Assembly: GCF_016638705.1 (NCBI RefSeq)
Contig: NZ_CP067341.1
Coordinates: 3,661,501 to 3,725,500 of the forward strand
Length of the DNA stretch: 64,000 bases
Direction: 5' to 3'
DNA from: Lysinibacillus agricola
Lineage (GTDB): Bacteria; Bacillota; Bacilli; Bacillales_A; Planococcaceae
Shown here: positions 46,745 through 55,506 of the stretch, one piece after another
Numbering within the stretch: position 1 is the first letter of the stretch
Layout: each line of letters starts with the position of its first letter
The notes under the pieces: generated by a model
Told to the model about the DNA's origin: nothing
The model's database searches: none
Seen by the model: the letters and a program-made list of their open reading frames with translations, nothing else
Translations under genes and position numbers: made by a program

Positions 46745-47160
46745 TACATGCATGATGAAGAGAATAATTATAAGTTGTAACCGAGAGCAATGTGATGGTG
46801 TTGCTAAGAGAAGAGGGAAATCAAAGGAACAAATATTTGTGGTCATTTGCTTACGACAGTGGTAGAGAAATCCTCTCTCAAATGGCAGGTAAGGGTCGGA
46901 TTAATGTACAAGAATTGGACGGGTTGTTAGGTCGCTACATCGACACCTCAGTTTTGTTATGTACAGATTCTACAACGAACTATAAGAATTTTGCTAAAAT
47001 GAAAAGTATACAACACTAAGCCATTAATGTGCGACAAGGCAAATAAGTTAGAAAAGGGATTTACCATATTCAACACGTCAATAGTTACCCAAGCGTTTAA
47101 AGGAATTGATGAATCGTTTTCAAAGGGTGACGACACGTTACCTGGATAATTAGAATTGCA
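46745..47160 (+). pseudogene. IS1595-family (ISXO2-type) transposase remnant
   Basis: Fragments in several plus frames: AKRRGKSKEQIFVV, then REILSQMAGKGRINVQELDG and IDTSVLLCTDSTTNYKNFAK, then KGIYHIQHVNSYP and RLKELMNRFQRVTTRYLDN. Together they match the DDE part of ISXO2-like transposases. At least three frameshifts, so inactive. Its end replaces the 3' end of the VgrG fragment on the other strand. Confidence 0.7.
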
Positions 47161-47858
47161 TAAAAAAATGTCAAATCAAGAAGGTCAGCGCCTTCTCCCG
47201 ATGTATTAGACACAGTCACAGGTGCTTTGTTCGAACCTTCCATTGTCACAATCTGCCCTTGAATATCGGTGATTCCATCAAAAACGAGACTGCTGGACCC
47301 ACATGTTAAGCGCATGGATTCTGTTGCGCTCATGGAGATGCTTTTACCTGCAAAGGTGATATCATTGGCTTTTAGTGTAAGTGATTGCTTACTATGTACT
47401 TCTACTCCGCTGCCCTGATCCAGCTTTAGGAAAACGGCGCCTTCCTTTGCGGTAAACGTCACCGATTGCGGGCCTAGCTTGATGTCCTTGCCTTTTGGTG
47501 TGCCCCAGTAGGACGTTTTGGAATCGGCTGTTTTTGGGTTAGAGTCGCCGCCCTTTCTTACACTGTGGCGGACAACGGCTGCTTCCTCACGGTGTGTCGG
47601 GAAGGCAAGATGAACGCTATCGCCTTCTTCTGGCGGGCTGTAAAAGCCGCTATGTCCTTCTGCTGTATAAGGCGTAGCAAGTGAGAACCATGTGGCTTCT
47701 TCCTTTTTTTGTGCCTCATCAATGGATAGGTGCAAGCGTACTTGATCCTTTTTGACCTCTAATACCTTACCCTCAATCGCTGTGCCTGACAGGGAAGGAA
47801 TGTTTAGTCTTTTATATAGGAAGGGACAACTTATTTCAAAAAATGTCGACTTTGTCAC
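47097..47858 (-). pseudogene. VgrG C-terminal fragment (OB fold and spike)
   Basis: The homologous part starts at AIEGKVLEVKKDQVRLHLSI (OB fold), continues through HLAFPTHREEAAVVRHSV and a beta-spike (FLKLDQGSGVEVHSKQSLTL; ATESMRLTCGSSSLVFDG), and ends at SGEGADL. The gpD/gp27 base is missing (replaced by MTKSTFFEIS...) and the last ~35 codons are IS1595 sequence. Nearly identical to the fragment at 52340-53015, so the two are duplicates. Confidence 0.8.
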
Positions 47859-47871
47859 AATGCAAAAATAA

Positions 47872-47913
47872 ACAGCTCACACTTACCAATAAAATGGTTG
47901 TATGAGCTGTTTG
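47872..47913. terminator. Hairpin beside the VgrG fragment
   Basis: ACAGCTCA and TGAGCTGT pair, with an inner ACCA/TGGT. The same hairpin type (AGCTCA...TGAGCT) occurs at 62063-62106, where it has T runs. Confidence 0.6.
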
Positions 47914-47999
47914 AGTAGATGAAAAGCTTTTTTAGCTTATGATAATAACTATTGTAATGAACAATTATGATTTTGTGAGCTAAAAATATCCATAGTAAA

Positions 48000-48436
48000 T
48001 TAAAATAACCTTTTAATCCCTTTTTTAAAAAATATACTTATCTTTAATATACCTACGCTGTAAAAATTCTGTAAAAGTATCTGTAATCTTATAAAAACAT
48101 CTTTCTTTTTGCCTTCAGAATAAAAATAGACTGCAGGATCTTCACCCTCATCTAATTTAAAGAAACAAAACATACACCCTTGACTCATCCAAAATACAAA
48201 GTCGTTAGGAGTAAGGCTCAACTGCACGTTATTTTCTTCTAATAATTCTGCTCCCCATTCGTTTAACTCCAATAACTCGTCAATAAAACATGACTCACCT
48301 CGTAAAAAAGTATGCTCTGTTCCTCCACCCATTACTTCAAGAAACTCAATGTATGCTTCAGGAAGTTTATTATTTCCTATCAATTTTTTCACTTCATTTA
48401 CTTCTTCCTTTGTACAAGGTTGGAATTTTATCTTTT
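48000..48436 (-). pseudogene. SUKH-type immunity protein, 5'-truncated
   Basis: SUKH features: LPEAYIEFLEVMGGGTEHTF, CFIDELLELNEWGAELLEEN and NDFVFWMSQGCMFCFFKL. The frame is open upstream (KFQPCTKEEVNEVKK) to a stop at about 48440, with no good start. A GTG at 48392 would lack a ribosome site. IS3 sequence lies just upstream, so the 5' end was probably lost. Confidence 0.6.
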
Positions 48437-48554
48437 TGAAGTTGGGCTACAAGTCCATTTAAATATACCAATTAATTCCACCATCCTTTTTTCGGAATTA
48501 ATTCAACACGAATTACTTTGGAATATTTGAAGGAATCATTGATTCCAAACTAGA

Positions 48555-48828
48555 CATATTAACTTCTCCGTTTTTCAGTTGATTTTGAACTGTTACTACA
48601 ACTCAGTCATGGAGAATTACTTTGGAATTATGAAATCTGAATTCCTTTACATGAAGGATTTTGAAAGTATAGAGCATTTTAAAACAGAATTAGAAAAATA
48701 TACAAATTACTATAATACGAAACGGATTAAGGCAAAATTAAAACGGGTCCGGTGCAAAACCGAACTTATTTAACCTAAGCTGGCCTAATGAAATAACCGT
48801 GTCTAACTTTTAGGGGTCACTTCAAAAG
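48555..48828 (+). mobile_element. IS3-family (IS150-type) remnant
   Basis: The last ~60 codons of an OrfB integrase remain: SVMENYFGIMKSEFLYMKDF and YTNYYNTKRIKAKLK, with the end frame-broken. A right-terminal repeat of the type GTGTCTAACTTTTaGGGGTCAC lies at about 48800-48822. Inactive. Confidence 0.7.
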
Positions 48829-48858
48829 CCATTTTAGCTAATCAAGATTTTTTATCTA

Positions 48859-49293
48859 TTAGCTCAAAAAAGCTGGCAATTGATTTAACCATTTTTCAAA
48901 GTTACCAGCATCCTTTTCGATATTATTTTCTTCATGTGAATAATAATAGACTCCTGTATTGGGGCATTCATTTGAGAGAAGACAAAAGTAGTCTCCATTA
49001 CCTACACTATAAAATGGAATTAATTCCTTCTTCCACCCACCAAAATTCATTTCATAGTCATAGGTAAATTCAATAGTGTCATTGCCATTTGTTTTACCAT
49101 TGGAAACATTTAAAATGTCCCCTGGAAAGGAATATTCAGTCATTAATTCAATAAAAAATCTAAATTCCATTGGTAGTTGACACCCGAACTTTTTCTCTAT
49201 CTTTTCCCAATCACTAAAGGAAGGAATATCTAAATCCCCTAATTCTTTATCTAAAATGCTATCTAATAAATTTGCAATCTCATCTCTTGTCAC
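48859..49293 (-). CDS. SMI1/KNR4 (SUKH) immunity protein for the HNH tip
   Basis: 144 aa: IPSFSDWEKIEKKFGCQLPM, EFRFFIELMTEYSFPGDILN, then NDTIEFTYDYEMNFGGWKKE and GNGDYFCLLSNECPNTGVYY. Classic SUKH-1 architecture. It lies 15 bases after the HNH toxin fragment and is probably its antidote. The dead copy at 19135-19402 is a paralogue. Confidence 0.8.
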   Translation of the reverse strand: MTRDEIANLLDSILDKELGDLDIPSFSDWEKIEKKFGCQLPMEFRFFIELMTEYSFPGDILNVSNGKTNGNDTIEFTYDYEMNFGGWKKELIPFYSVGNGDYFCLLSNECPNTGVYYYSHEENNIEKDAGNFEKWLNQLPAFLS

Positions 49294-49308
49294 TAACTTT
49301 TCCTCCTT

Positions 49309-49668
49309 TTAAATCCCTTCTCCTGGTAGTATATACTCTTTGCCTCTTTCTTTATAATGTTCTCTAATTTCCTTAGATCTTTGAAAAGAAGTTAACTGGG
49401 AAGGTCTATCATGACGTGTATGATTCCCTTCACCCCTATGAGTTCTTTGTTCTAATTCATCTAATATCCCTCCATTTTTAACAGGGACTTGTTGTCTATG
49501 ATGTGCTTCTATATTTTTATCACCATGCGTAATTTTAGTTGTAGGTCCTCTTCCATTACGCATTCTAATGACTTCTTCTATTGTTTTTGGTTCATACCTT
49601 ACAGGTGGTGCAGACATTGGTGGATCTGGATTTGGATAATTTGTCGGACTTAGTTTAGCATTATCCAT
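49309..49668 (-). pseudogene. Orphan HNH-type toxin tip
   Basis: 119 codons: KITHGDKNIEAHHRQQVPVK, LDELEQRTHRGEGNHTRHDR and PSQLTSFQRSKEIREHYKER. The AHH and HTRH motifs fit HNH/endonuclease VII-type toxins. It begins exactly at a KGMDN junction where the toxin at 59447 has KGTRY, and it has no delivery or pre-toxin part, so it is a displaced tip. Upstream is a duplicated segment shared with 59421-59696. Confidence 0.65.
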
Positions 49669-49944
49669 ACCCTTAAATTATAAAACCAAGCCCATCTAAA
49701 GAAATAGTGGTAGTCGGATTTTCCAACTACCACCATTTTATCATTTATCCAATTTTAACTTATTCTCCACACATTTATTAACAGATCCCTTGATTTTGAC
49801 AATACTCTCTAAAGTTCTCTTTAAACCAAAAACAGTACTGACATCTTAACCAATTTACTTTACATCTTTAACATTAACTTCATACATCTCTCCAACATTT
49901 GTACTCATCGGCACCAATGCATAATAATTTTGATCATTATTTAA
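49669..49944. repeat. 276-bp direct repeat, copy 1
   Basis: Nearly identical to 59421-59696 (few substitutions and small indels). It runs from the toxin junction (ACCCTTAAA) across the hairpin GTGGTAGT/ACTACCAC to the last ~30 codons of the PoNi-type immunity gene. See the finding on toxin-tip exchange. Confidence 0.9.
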
Positions 49945-51087
49945 TATAAATTGGATCAGCTTTGTTCTTGCTTCATTCCAGTAATTTTCCATCCCTGAAT
50001 AGTATTCTTCCACATCTTCTTTATAATCCAATTGCAGTATATATCCTTTTTCTGTCATTGCAAAAATAATTAAACTTCCTAAGAGAATTTTTTGCTCATT
50101 TTCTTGTTCGTATTCTTGTGATAAAAACCAGATTTGATCTAACCCTATAAGTTTTTTGTATTTTTCATAAAAACTACTATCATCCATAACCTCATAATCA
50201 TGTATCAATTCATTGACAAATGCGTGCCATCTTGTTGGAATTATCTTTTCCAATAAAGGGTTATTTTCAATTCCTTCTATTATTTCATCTATCTCTTCAA
50301 TCTCTTGCTCATTGCTGTATTGACTTAGGGAGATTGGTTTGAATTTCATTGAATTTTTGTAATGCGCCAGTTCATATGGATAGTGATTATTATTTATTAG
50401 GCTTGTATCATCGAGTTCTAGTATCTTTGCTAATGCGGCTGTTTCAAAGCTCCAAAACCCTACATATCCAGGTTCTTTATGGGCATTTTTCCATTCATAA
50501 TCATAATGGCCTTTAAACCATTCTTTCTCCATATACTTTTGCAATCTCTTAGATGCTTCTTTCTTATCTGTTTGCGCAAGTTCTATAATTTCCCTTGTTT
50601 TTGCATATGGATTTTCTTTAAAATAAACATTGGTGATTTTTGTGTACCCAATATCACTAGCACATAATAAATATTCAATCACAGAATCATTAATGTTTTC
50701 TTTCTCAACCTGCTTGGCTAATCTTACAATATTCTTTTTATCAGTGTCTAATAAAATCCCTAAAGATATCATCCAAAGTAGATTTATATATCCAACTTCT
50801 CTTTCTCCTTTATTCTCTAAATAAGTAATGGCATTCTCAAAATCTTCTACCATTGTATTAATTTTTTCACCTAAGGAATATTTTGCAATTATTTTCTCTG
50901 TCTCATATATACAATTCCTTAAATATTTTGCTTCTATAATACTTTTATTATCATAAGGATTTCTTTGGATACCATTTTTCCTATCTTCTTCCAAACCTTT
51001 AATATCCCCTATATTCTTGTCGATAAACTTTTTATTGTATTCTATATCTTCTCTACATTTTTCTTCAATACATAGATGATCTCTCAT
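49855..51087 (-). CDS. PoNi-type immunity protein (DUF1910/DUF1911)
   Basis: 410 aa, all-helical. The N-terminal part (KYLRNCIYETEKIIAKYSLG; MVEDFENAITYLENKGEREV) fits DUF1910; the middle (RLQKYMEKEWFKGHYDYEWK; HKEPGYVGFWSFETAALAKI) fits DUF1911, which together define immunity to PoNe DNases. It lies 28 bases after the PoNe toxin. The last ~30 codons belong to the segment duplicated at 59421-59696. Confidence 0.85.
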   Translation of the reverse strand: MRDHLCIEEKCREDIEYNKKFIDKNIGDIKGLEEDRKNGIQRNPYDNKSIIEAKYLRNCIYETEKIIAKYSLGEKINTMVEDFENAITYLENKGEREVGYINLLWMISLGILLDTDKKNIVRLAKQVEKENINDSVIEYLLCASDIGYTKITNVYFKENPYAKTREIIELAQTDKKEASKRLQKYMEKEWFKGHYDYEWKNAHKEPGYVGFWSFETAALAKILELDDTSLINNNHYPYELAHYKNSMKFKPISLSQYSNEQEIEEIDEIIEGIENNPLLEKIIPTRWHAFVNELIHDYEVMDDSSFYEKYKKLIGLDQIWFLSQEYEQENEQKILLGSLIIFAMTEKGYILQLDYKEDVEEYYSGMENYWNEARTKLIQFILNNDQNYYALVPMSTNVGEMYEVNVKDVK

Positions 51088-51114
51088 AACATCTGATTCC
51101 TCCTTGCCTTTGAC

Positions 51115-52340
51115 TTAAGGCCATTCTCCAATTATGTCACCCTTTGCATCTATTCTATATGTTTTAACCTTTCCACTACTATCGACTGTTGAAAGTACTC
51201 GCTCAACTTTACCTTCATCCAATGCATCCGTAATCTTTTGTGCTAATTCTTTATCTCCATCAACAGCTTTCAATATTCTATCTTTTTTGGTTTTCGTACC
51301 TTTCAACCAGTCATCTGACATTTGTGGTCCATCTTTAGGTGTTTTTGATAATTGTGAACTACCAAACTTTGCTTCATCAATAACATATTTGATATTTGAA
51401 TCTGCATTTTTGTTTTGGTATAATCCATCAATCCCTTTTACAATTTTATCATTAACACTTGATGGGGCACCCCTACCCATTGGCTTTAAGTCATATCCAG
51501 CATCTTTTAAACTTTGATTGTTTAATAAATTGTCACTTGACTTTATTTCTCCATAATTACCTTTTTGCTTGTTTGTAGCTGTACTCGGATTAAAGTCGTC
51601 TACATTTATCTTATTCTTTCCAGCAGTTTCGGCTGGTTCGTTGCGTTTTTGCTGTTGGAGAAGAGATTTAATGTAGCCTTGCCACCTTTTCCAGCCGCTT
51701 TGGCAAATCCACCACCTAAGATACCTGCCGCTGATATCCCTCGATCCACCGCACTCAATTTTTCCTTTGTAAACGGATCAAATCCAAAGGTCGTTTCAAA
51801 AACGGCTTTGGCATTACCAACGACTGGAATGAAATCAGCTACGGTTGATATTGCTTGGCTGATGCTAACCGATTTAACAACTACTGCCGCTTTCTTTGTC
51901 GCACTTTTAGCCACCTTAACAGTAGTCGTTGCTGCGCTTTTAGCCACATTAACAGTTGTTTTTGCTGTGGTTTTAACCGCCTTAACAGTTGTTTTTGCTG
52001 CCTTTTTAACTGCCTTTACGGCTGTTTTCGCTGCCTTTTTAACTGTCTTTACAACTTTTTTAACATACTTCTTGGCCTTTTTAACTGCTTTTTTTACAGC
52101 CTTTTTAAACCTCTTGACCAGTTTGCTCTTGGATAAATTATTTTTTAGCTTCCTGGCTTTTGTCAAGACCTTGCCTATCTTTTTCTTAAGCTTTTTCTTT
52201 GCTTTTTTTAAGGCTTTCTTTAGTTTCTTTTTGGCCTTTTTGATTTTCTTTTTAGCCGCTTTTTTAACTTTCCCTACAACAGGAATACTGCCTAAAGCAC
52301 TACCTAGTGCTCCGAAGAATCCTTTACCCTTCTTCGCCAT
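51115..52340 (-). pseudogene. Lys/Ala-rich PT-TG toxin with PoNe DNase tip, frameshifted
   Basis: The upstream ORF (51606-52340) starts MAKKGKGFFGALGSALGSIP, then ~130 residues of histone-H1-like Lys/Ala repeats (KKAVKKAKKYVKKVVKTVKK), then a PT-TG pre-toxin region (ADFIPVVGNAKAVFETTFGF; RGISAAGILGGGFAKAAGKG). The downstream frame, from about 51630, holds QKGNYGEIKSSDNLL, GYDLKPMGRG and KYVIDEAKFGSSQL, a PoNe-type nuclease. One base change near 51630 separates them. The start overlaps the VgrG fragment stop (TAATG). Confidence 0.75.
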
Positions 52341-53015
52341 TAAGCATCACCCCCACCAATAGGGATCATGCCCATGACGTCTAGTGCGGATTCAAGGTCA
52401 GCGCCTTCACCGGATGTATTAGACACGGACACAGGTGCTTTGTTCGAGCCTTCCATTGTGACAATCTGCCCTTGAATATCGGTGATCCCGTCAAAAACGA
52501 GACTGCTGGAGCCACATGTCAAGCGCATGGATTCTGTTGCACTCATGGAAATGCTTTTACCCGCAAAGGTGATAGTATCATTGGCTTTTAGTGTAAGCGG
52601 ATGCTTACTATGTACTTCTACGCCACTTCCCTGATCCAGCTTTAGGAAAACGGCACCTTCCTTAGCAGTAAACGTCACCGATTGCGGGTCTAGCTTGATG
52701 TCCTTGCCTTTTGGTGTGCCCCAGTAGGACGTTTTCGGATCGGCTGTTTTTGGGTTAGAGTCGCCGCCCTTTCTTATACTGTGGCGGACAACGGCTGCTT
52801 CCTCCCGATATGTCGGGAAGGCAAGATGAACGCTATCACCTTCCTCTGGCGGACTGTAAAAGCCGCTATGACCTTCTGCTGTATAAGGGGTAGCAAGTGA
52901 GAACCATGTGGCTTCTTCCTTTTTTGTGCCTCATCAATGGATAGGTGCAGGCGTACTTGATCTTTCTTGACCTCTAATACCTTCCCCTCAATTGCTTTAC
53001 CTAAGTGTAAGTGAA
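52340..53015 (-). pseudogene. VgrG C-terminal fragment, frameshifted
   Basis: Two frames, meeting at about 52921, give the same OB fold and spike as the fragment at 47097-47858 (AIEGKVLEVKKDQVRLHLSI; FLKLDQGSGVEVHSKHPLTL). The frame break is a run of six T where the other copy has seven. The gpD/gp27 base is absent. The intact end (ALDVMGMIPIGGGDA) overlaps the start of the Lys-rich toxin gene, showing the original vgrG-toxin operon. Confidence 0.8.
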
Positions 53016-53135
53016 AATTCATTTTTCGAGTACTAGTAAATAAGGGAGTAAATAAGTTGTTTTAACTAAAAATGAGCTCACTCCAACTCAGCGTTAAAGT
53101 TGGAATAAGCTCTTAAAAGATAAAGGTTAAAAACT

Positions 53136-54452
53136 GGCTCATCACCAAAATCCGGGGATGACAAAATCAATGACCTGTTTCCAAACGTAAACGGAGGAAA
53201 AGATGGGCATCATTTCGGTAGCCAAAACCACGTCTTTTGATGAGCTTAATTTTATTATTTGTGCCTTCCATAATGCCGTTTGAGAAAGGTGAGTATATGG
53301 TATCTACCATTGCTTTCTCACGAACAATCACGGTTTTAGCTATCTTTGAAACTACACCACTTGTGTGAAATTGATAGCGTTCGAGCCAGTTTTTTAAGCG
53401 CTTTGTTGCTTGTGTATCCGTTGTAGCTTTTAACACATAACGCATGTGATTCAATGCTTGATAGATATGCTTTGTATGAAAATCTTCCCGTAGCCATTCA
53501 CGCACAAAACCACGTTCTTCCTCTGTTAACTCTTCCGGTTTTCGCGCTAAACAGCGGTCGATAAATCGGGATTTGTGCTGCTTTTTTGCTTCACCTAAGT
53601 AACGTCGTCTGCGCTGCTGGGGCATCGGTGAAAAATTGAATCAAATGAAAGCGATCCAATACATGAATAGCTGTTGGGTAAACGGCTTGAATCGCACCTG
53701 CCATGGCCGCTGCGAAATCACTGACCACGGTTTGAATCGACCCTACCACTTTCTTTAAAACCGATTCAATTGCTTCTTGATCTCGGTGAGGAACAATCGC
53801 CAAAATGCGTCCTGTTTCAGCGTTTAAGACACTCGTCGCATAGTTGTGCCCTTTGCGTAAAGCGAATTCATCGACACAAATATGTTTCGCACTTTCTTCG
53901 ACTAATTGTTCGGGTGCATACGTATAAAACCAGCGTTCAACCGTTGTATACGGAAGTGCATAGTCACGTGCGACATCCGCAATTGAGCGACCATGACAAC
54001 GCTTCGTAATTTCACGACGAAACGATTCCGTCGAGGAATGAACAAGCCCTAATCCATAGTCAAATGTGAACGTAAATCCATAATTTTTACAGCGTTGGCG
54101 AGGCACAAATAATTCAATCCAAAGCACGCCAATATGCCAGGCATAGCCATGCCGAAAACGGCGTAGGGCACGATCATGACAAACAGTCCGACCTTGGCAA
54201 TTTGGACAAGCTATTGATTGTGGCGCAATATCCACGTGAAAAATATTTGGCTCCTCCTTAGATGGCAGAGCGATTTCAAAAAAGGATGGCAACGGTAGAA
54301 TTAATTTGATAAACTTAGAGTACAAAGTTAAAACTCCTCTCGTGGTTTGTCTCAGCAACAATTACGATACGTGAGTTTTCACTTTTTTTCTATACTTTAA
54401 TGTAAATTTATTGAATTTTTATATGGTCAACCCCAAGTTATGGTGATGAGCC
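53136..54452 (-). mobile_element. ISL3-family insertion sequence
   Basis: Inverted ends: GGCTCATCACCAAAATCCGG at 53136 and GGCTCATCACCATAACTTGG read inward from 54452, both followed by GGGxTGAC. About 1.3 kb. The flanking 8-mers (TAAAAACT and ATCGATTT) are not identical, so no target duplication remains. Confidence 0.85.
53167..54361 (-). pseudogene. ISL3-family transposase, frameshifted
   Basis: First frame: zinc-finger N-terminus (CPNCQGRTVCHDRALRRFRH), then HTH and DDE part (HICVDEFALRKGHNYATSVL; VVSDFAAAMAGAIQAVYPTA; VLDRFHLIQFFTDA). Second frame from about 53625: YLGEAKKQHKSRFIDRCLAR to SNGIMEGTNNKIKLIKRRGF. The break lies in GATGCCCCAG (one extra C likely). Otherwise full length. Confidence 0.85.
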
Positions 54453-54618
54453 ATCGATTTCCAAACCTTTTTTCATTTTATACTACCTAGTTTACTCTCC
54501 TTTTAATATGCTCAATTTATTGTATAAAATCTCCTTTATTACGAGACCTTGTCTTTCTTGAGTACCAAAGCAAATAGTTTAGCATTTAGTGGTTAAATCT
54601 ACAAAAAAAACGATGGAT

Positions 54619-55098
54619 TTATTTTATAATCAGTTGCTTCTCAGCATTCAAAAACTCCTCAATAAGTTCTTTAATTGTATGTTTAGAATCAGAAGGATAA
54701 TAAAATGCATCCGATACTTTTCTAAAAAAATCATACATATTTTGGGGCGTATTAAACATAAAAAAAATATTTTCAATTTCTTGAAAGACATTTTCAGCAG
54801 AAGAGTTATTATATACTTCTTTAATAATGCTATATAACCACTTATGATACTCTTTAGTCATGCCTTCCGGAGAACTGTCAGAGATTATTTTTTCAAGTAA
54901 ATCATCTACTTTATCTTCTACTTGTTCCCACGCCAATTCAAGTATGAACCCATTATTAACATTAGGATTATTCTCTAGATATTCAACAGCGTAATTTGTT
55001 ACTTCTAAGGAAGAAATTAATTTAAACTGTCTACCAATAAACAATGTAGTCCAGTTACAATTAAATCCATTTTTCTTGATTATTTCAATTTTATACAA
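54619..55098 (-). CDS. DUF2247 family immunity protein
   Basis: 159 aa, helical. Features I associate with DUF2247: YAVEYLENNPNVNNGFILEL then AWEQVEDKVDDLLEKII, with the middle (NVFQEIENIFFMFNTPQNMY) also helical. It follows the toxin fragment at 55113 by 14 bases and is its likely antidote. Confidence 0.7.
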   Translation of the reverse strand: MYKIEIIKKNGFNCNWTTLFIGRQFKLISSLEVTNYAVEYLENNPNVNNGFILELAWEQVEDKVDDLLEKIISDSSPEGMTKEYHKWLYSIIKEVYNNSSAENVFQEIENIFFMFNTPQNMYDFFRKVSDAFYYPSDSKHTIKELIEEFLNAEKQLIIK

Positions 55099-55112
55099 TT
55101 CATTTATTTCCT

Positions 55113-55465
55113 CTACTGGTTTATTTTTCCTGTAACTTTTTGACCAGGTATAAATGTTCTATGGGTTACTGTGTCAGTCGTAGGATCGACTACCCATTCA
55201 AACACGCCATCTATTGTTTTTTTCGTCTGTGACATTTCAGGGGCGTTATTCTTAACCTTTACATATTGCGTTTCATACTTAACCACTGAACCTTCTATCT
55301 GATACAACGAATCCATATGTCCTTTTTTATTTGGTAAATCAAATCTTTGAGCATCAACTGCATAGTTATCAACTATATCATTAAAGCTATGGTAAAAATC
55401 ATCTTTTAATGCACTACCTCCTCGTGGATTGTCTAAAACTGGATGCTTAAGTTCACCCGTACCCT
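55113..55465 (-). pseudogene. Orphan toxin tip fragment, 5' end cut by IS110
   Basis: Open on the minus strand from GTGELKHPVLDNPRGGSALK through DDFYHSFNDIVDNYAVDAQR and FEWVVDPTTDTVTHRTFIPG to the stop. It starts at a GTG junction like other tips in this zone, next to IS110 sequence. The toxin family is one often ending in HxxxFxP-like motifs, but I cannot name it. Immunity gene DUF2247 follows. Confidence 0.6.
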
Positions 55466-55506
55466 ATGTTGTAATCTTAAAATCCGCTAATAAAAAACAA
55501 TCGCTC

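Noticed and set aside
51565..52362. Plus-strand 265-aa ORF rich in Phe/Leu/Ala
   Set aside because: It is the antisense shadow of the Lys/Ala-rich toxin gene, whose repetitive codons keep the other strand open. The same applies to 61358-61939 except its distal end.
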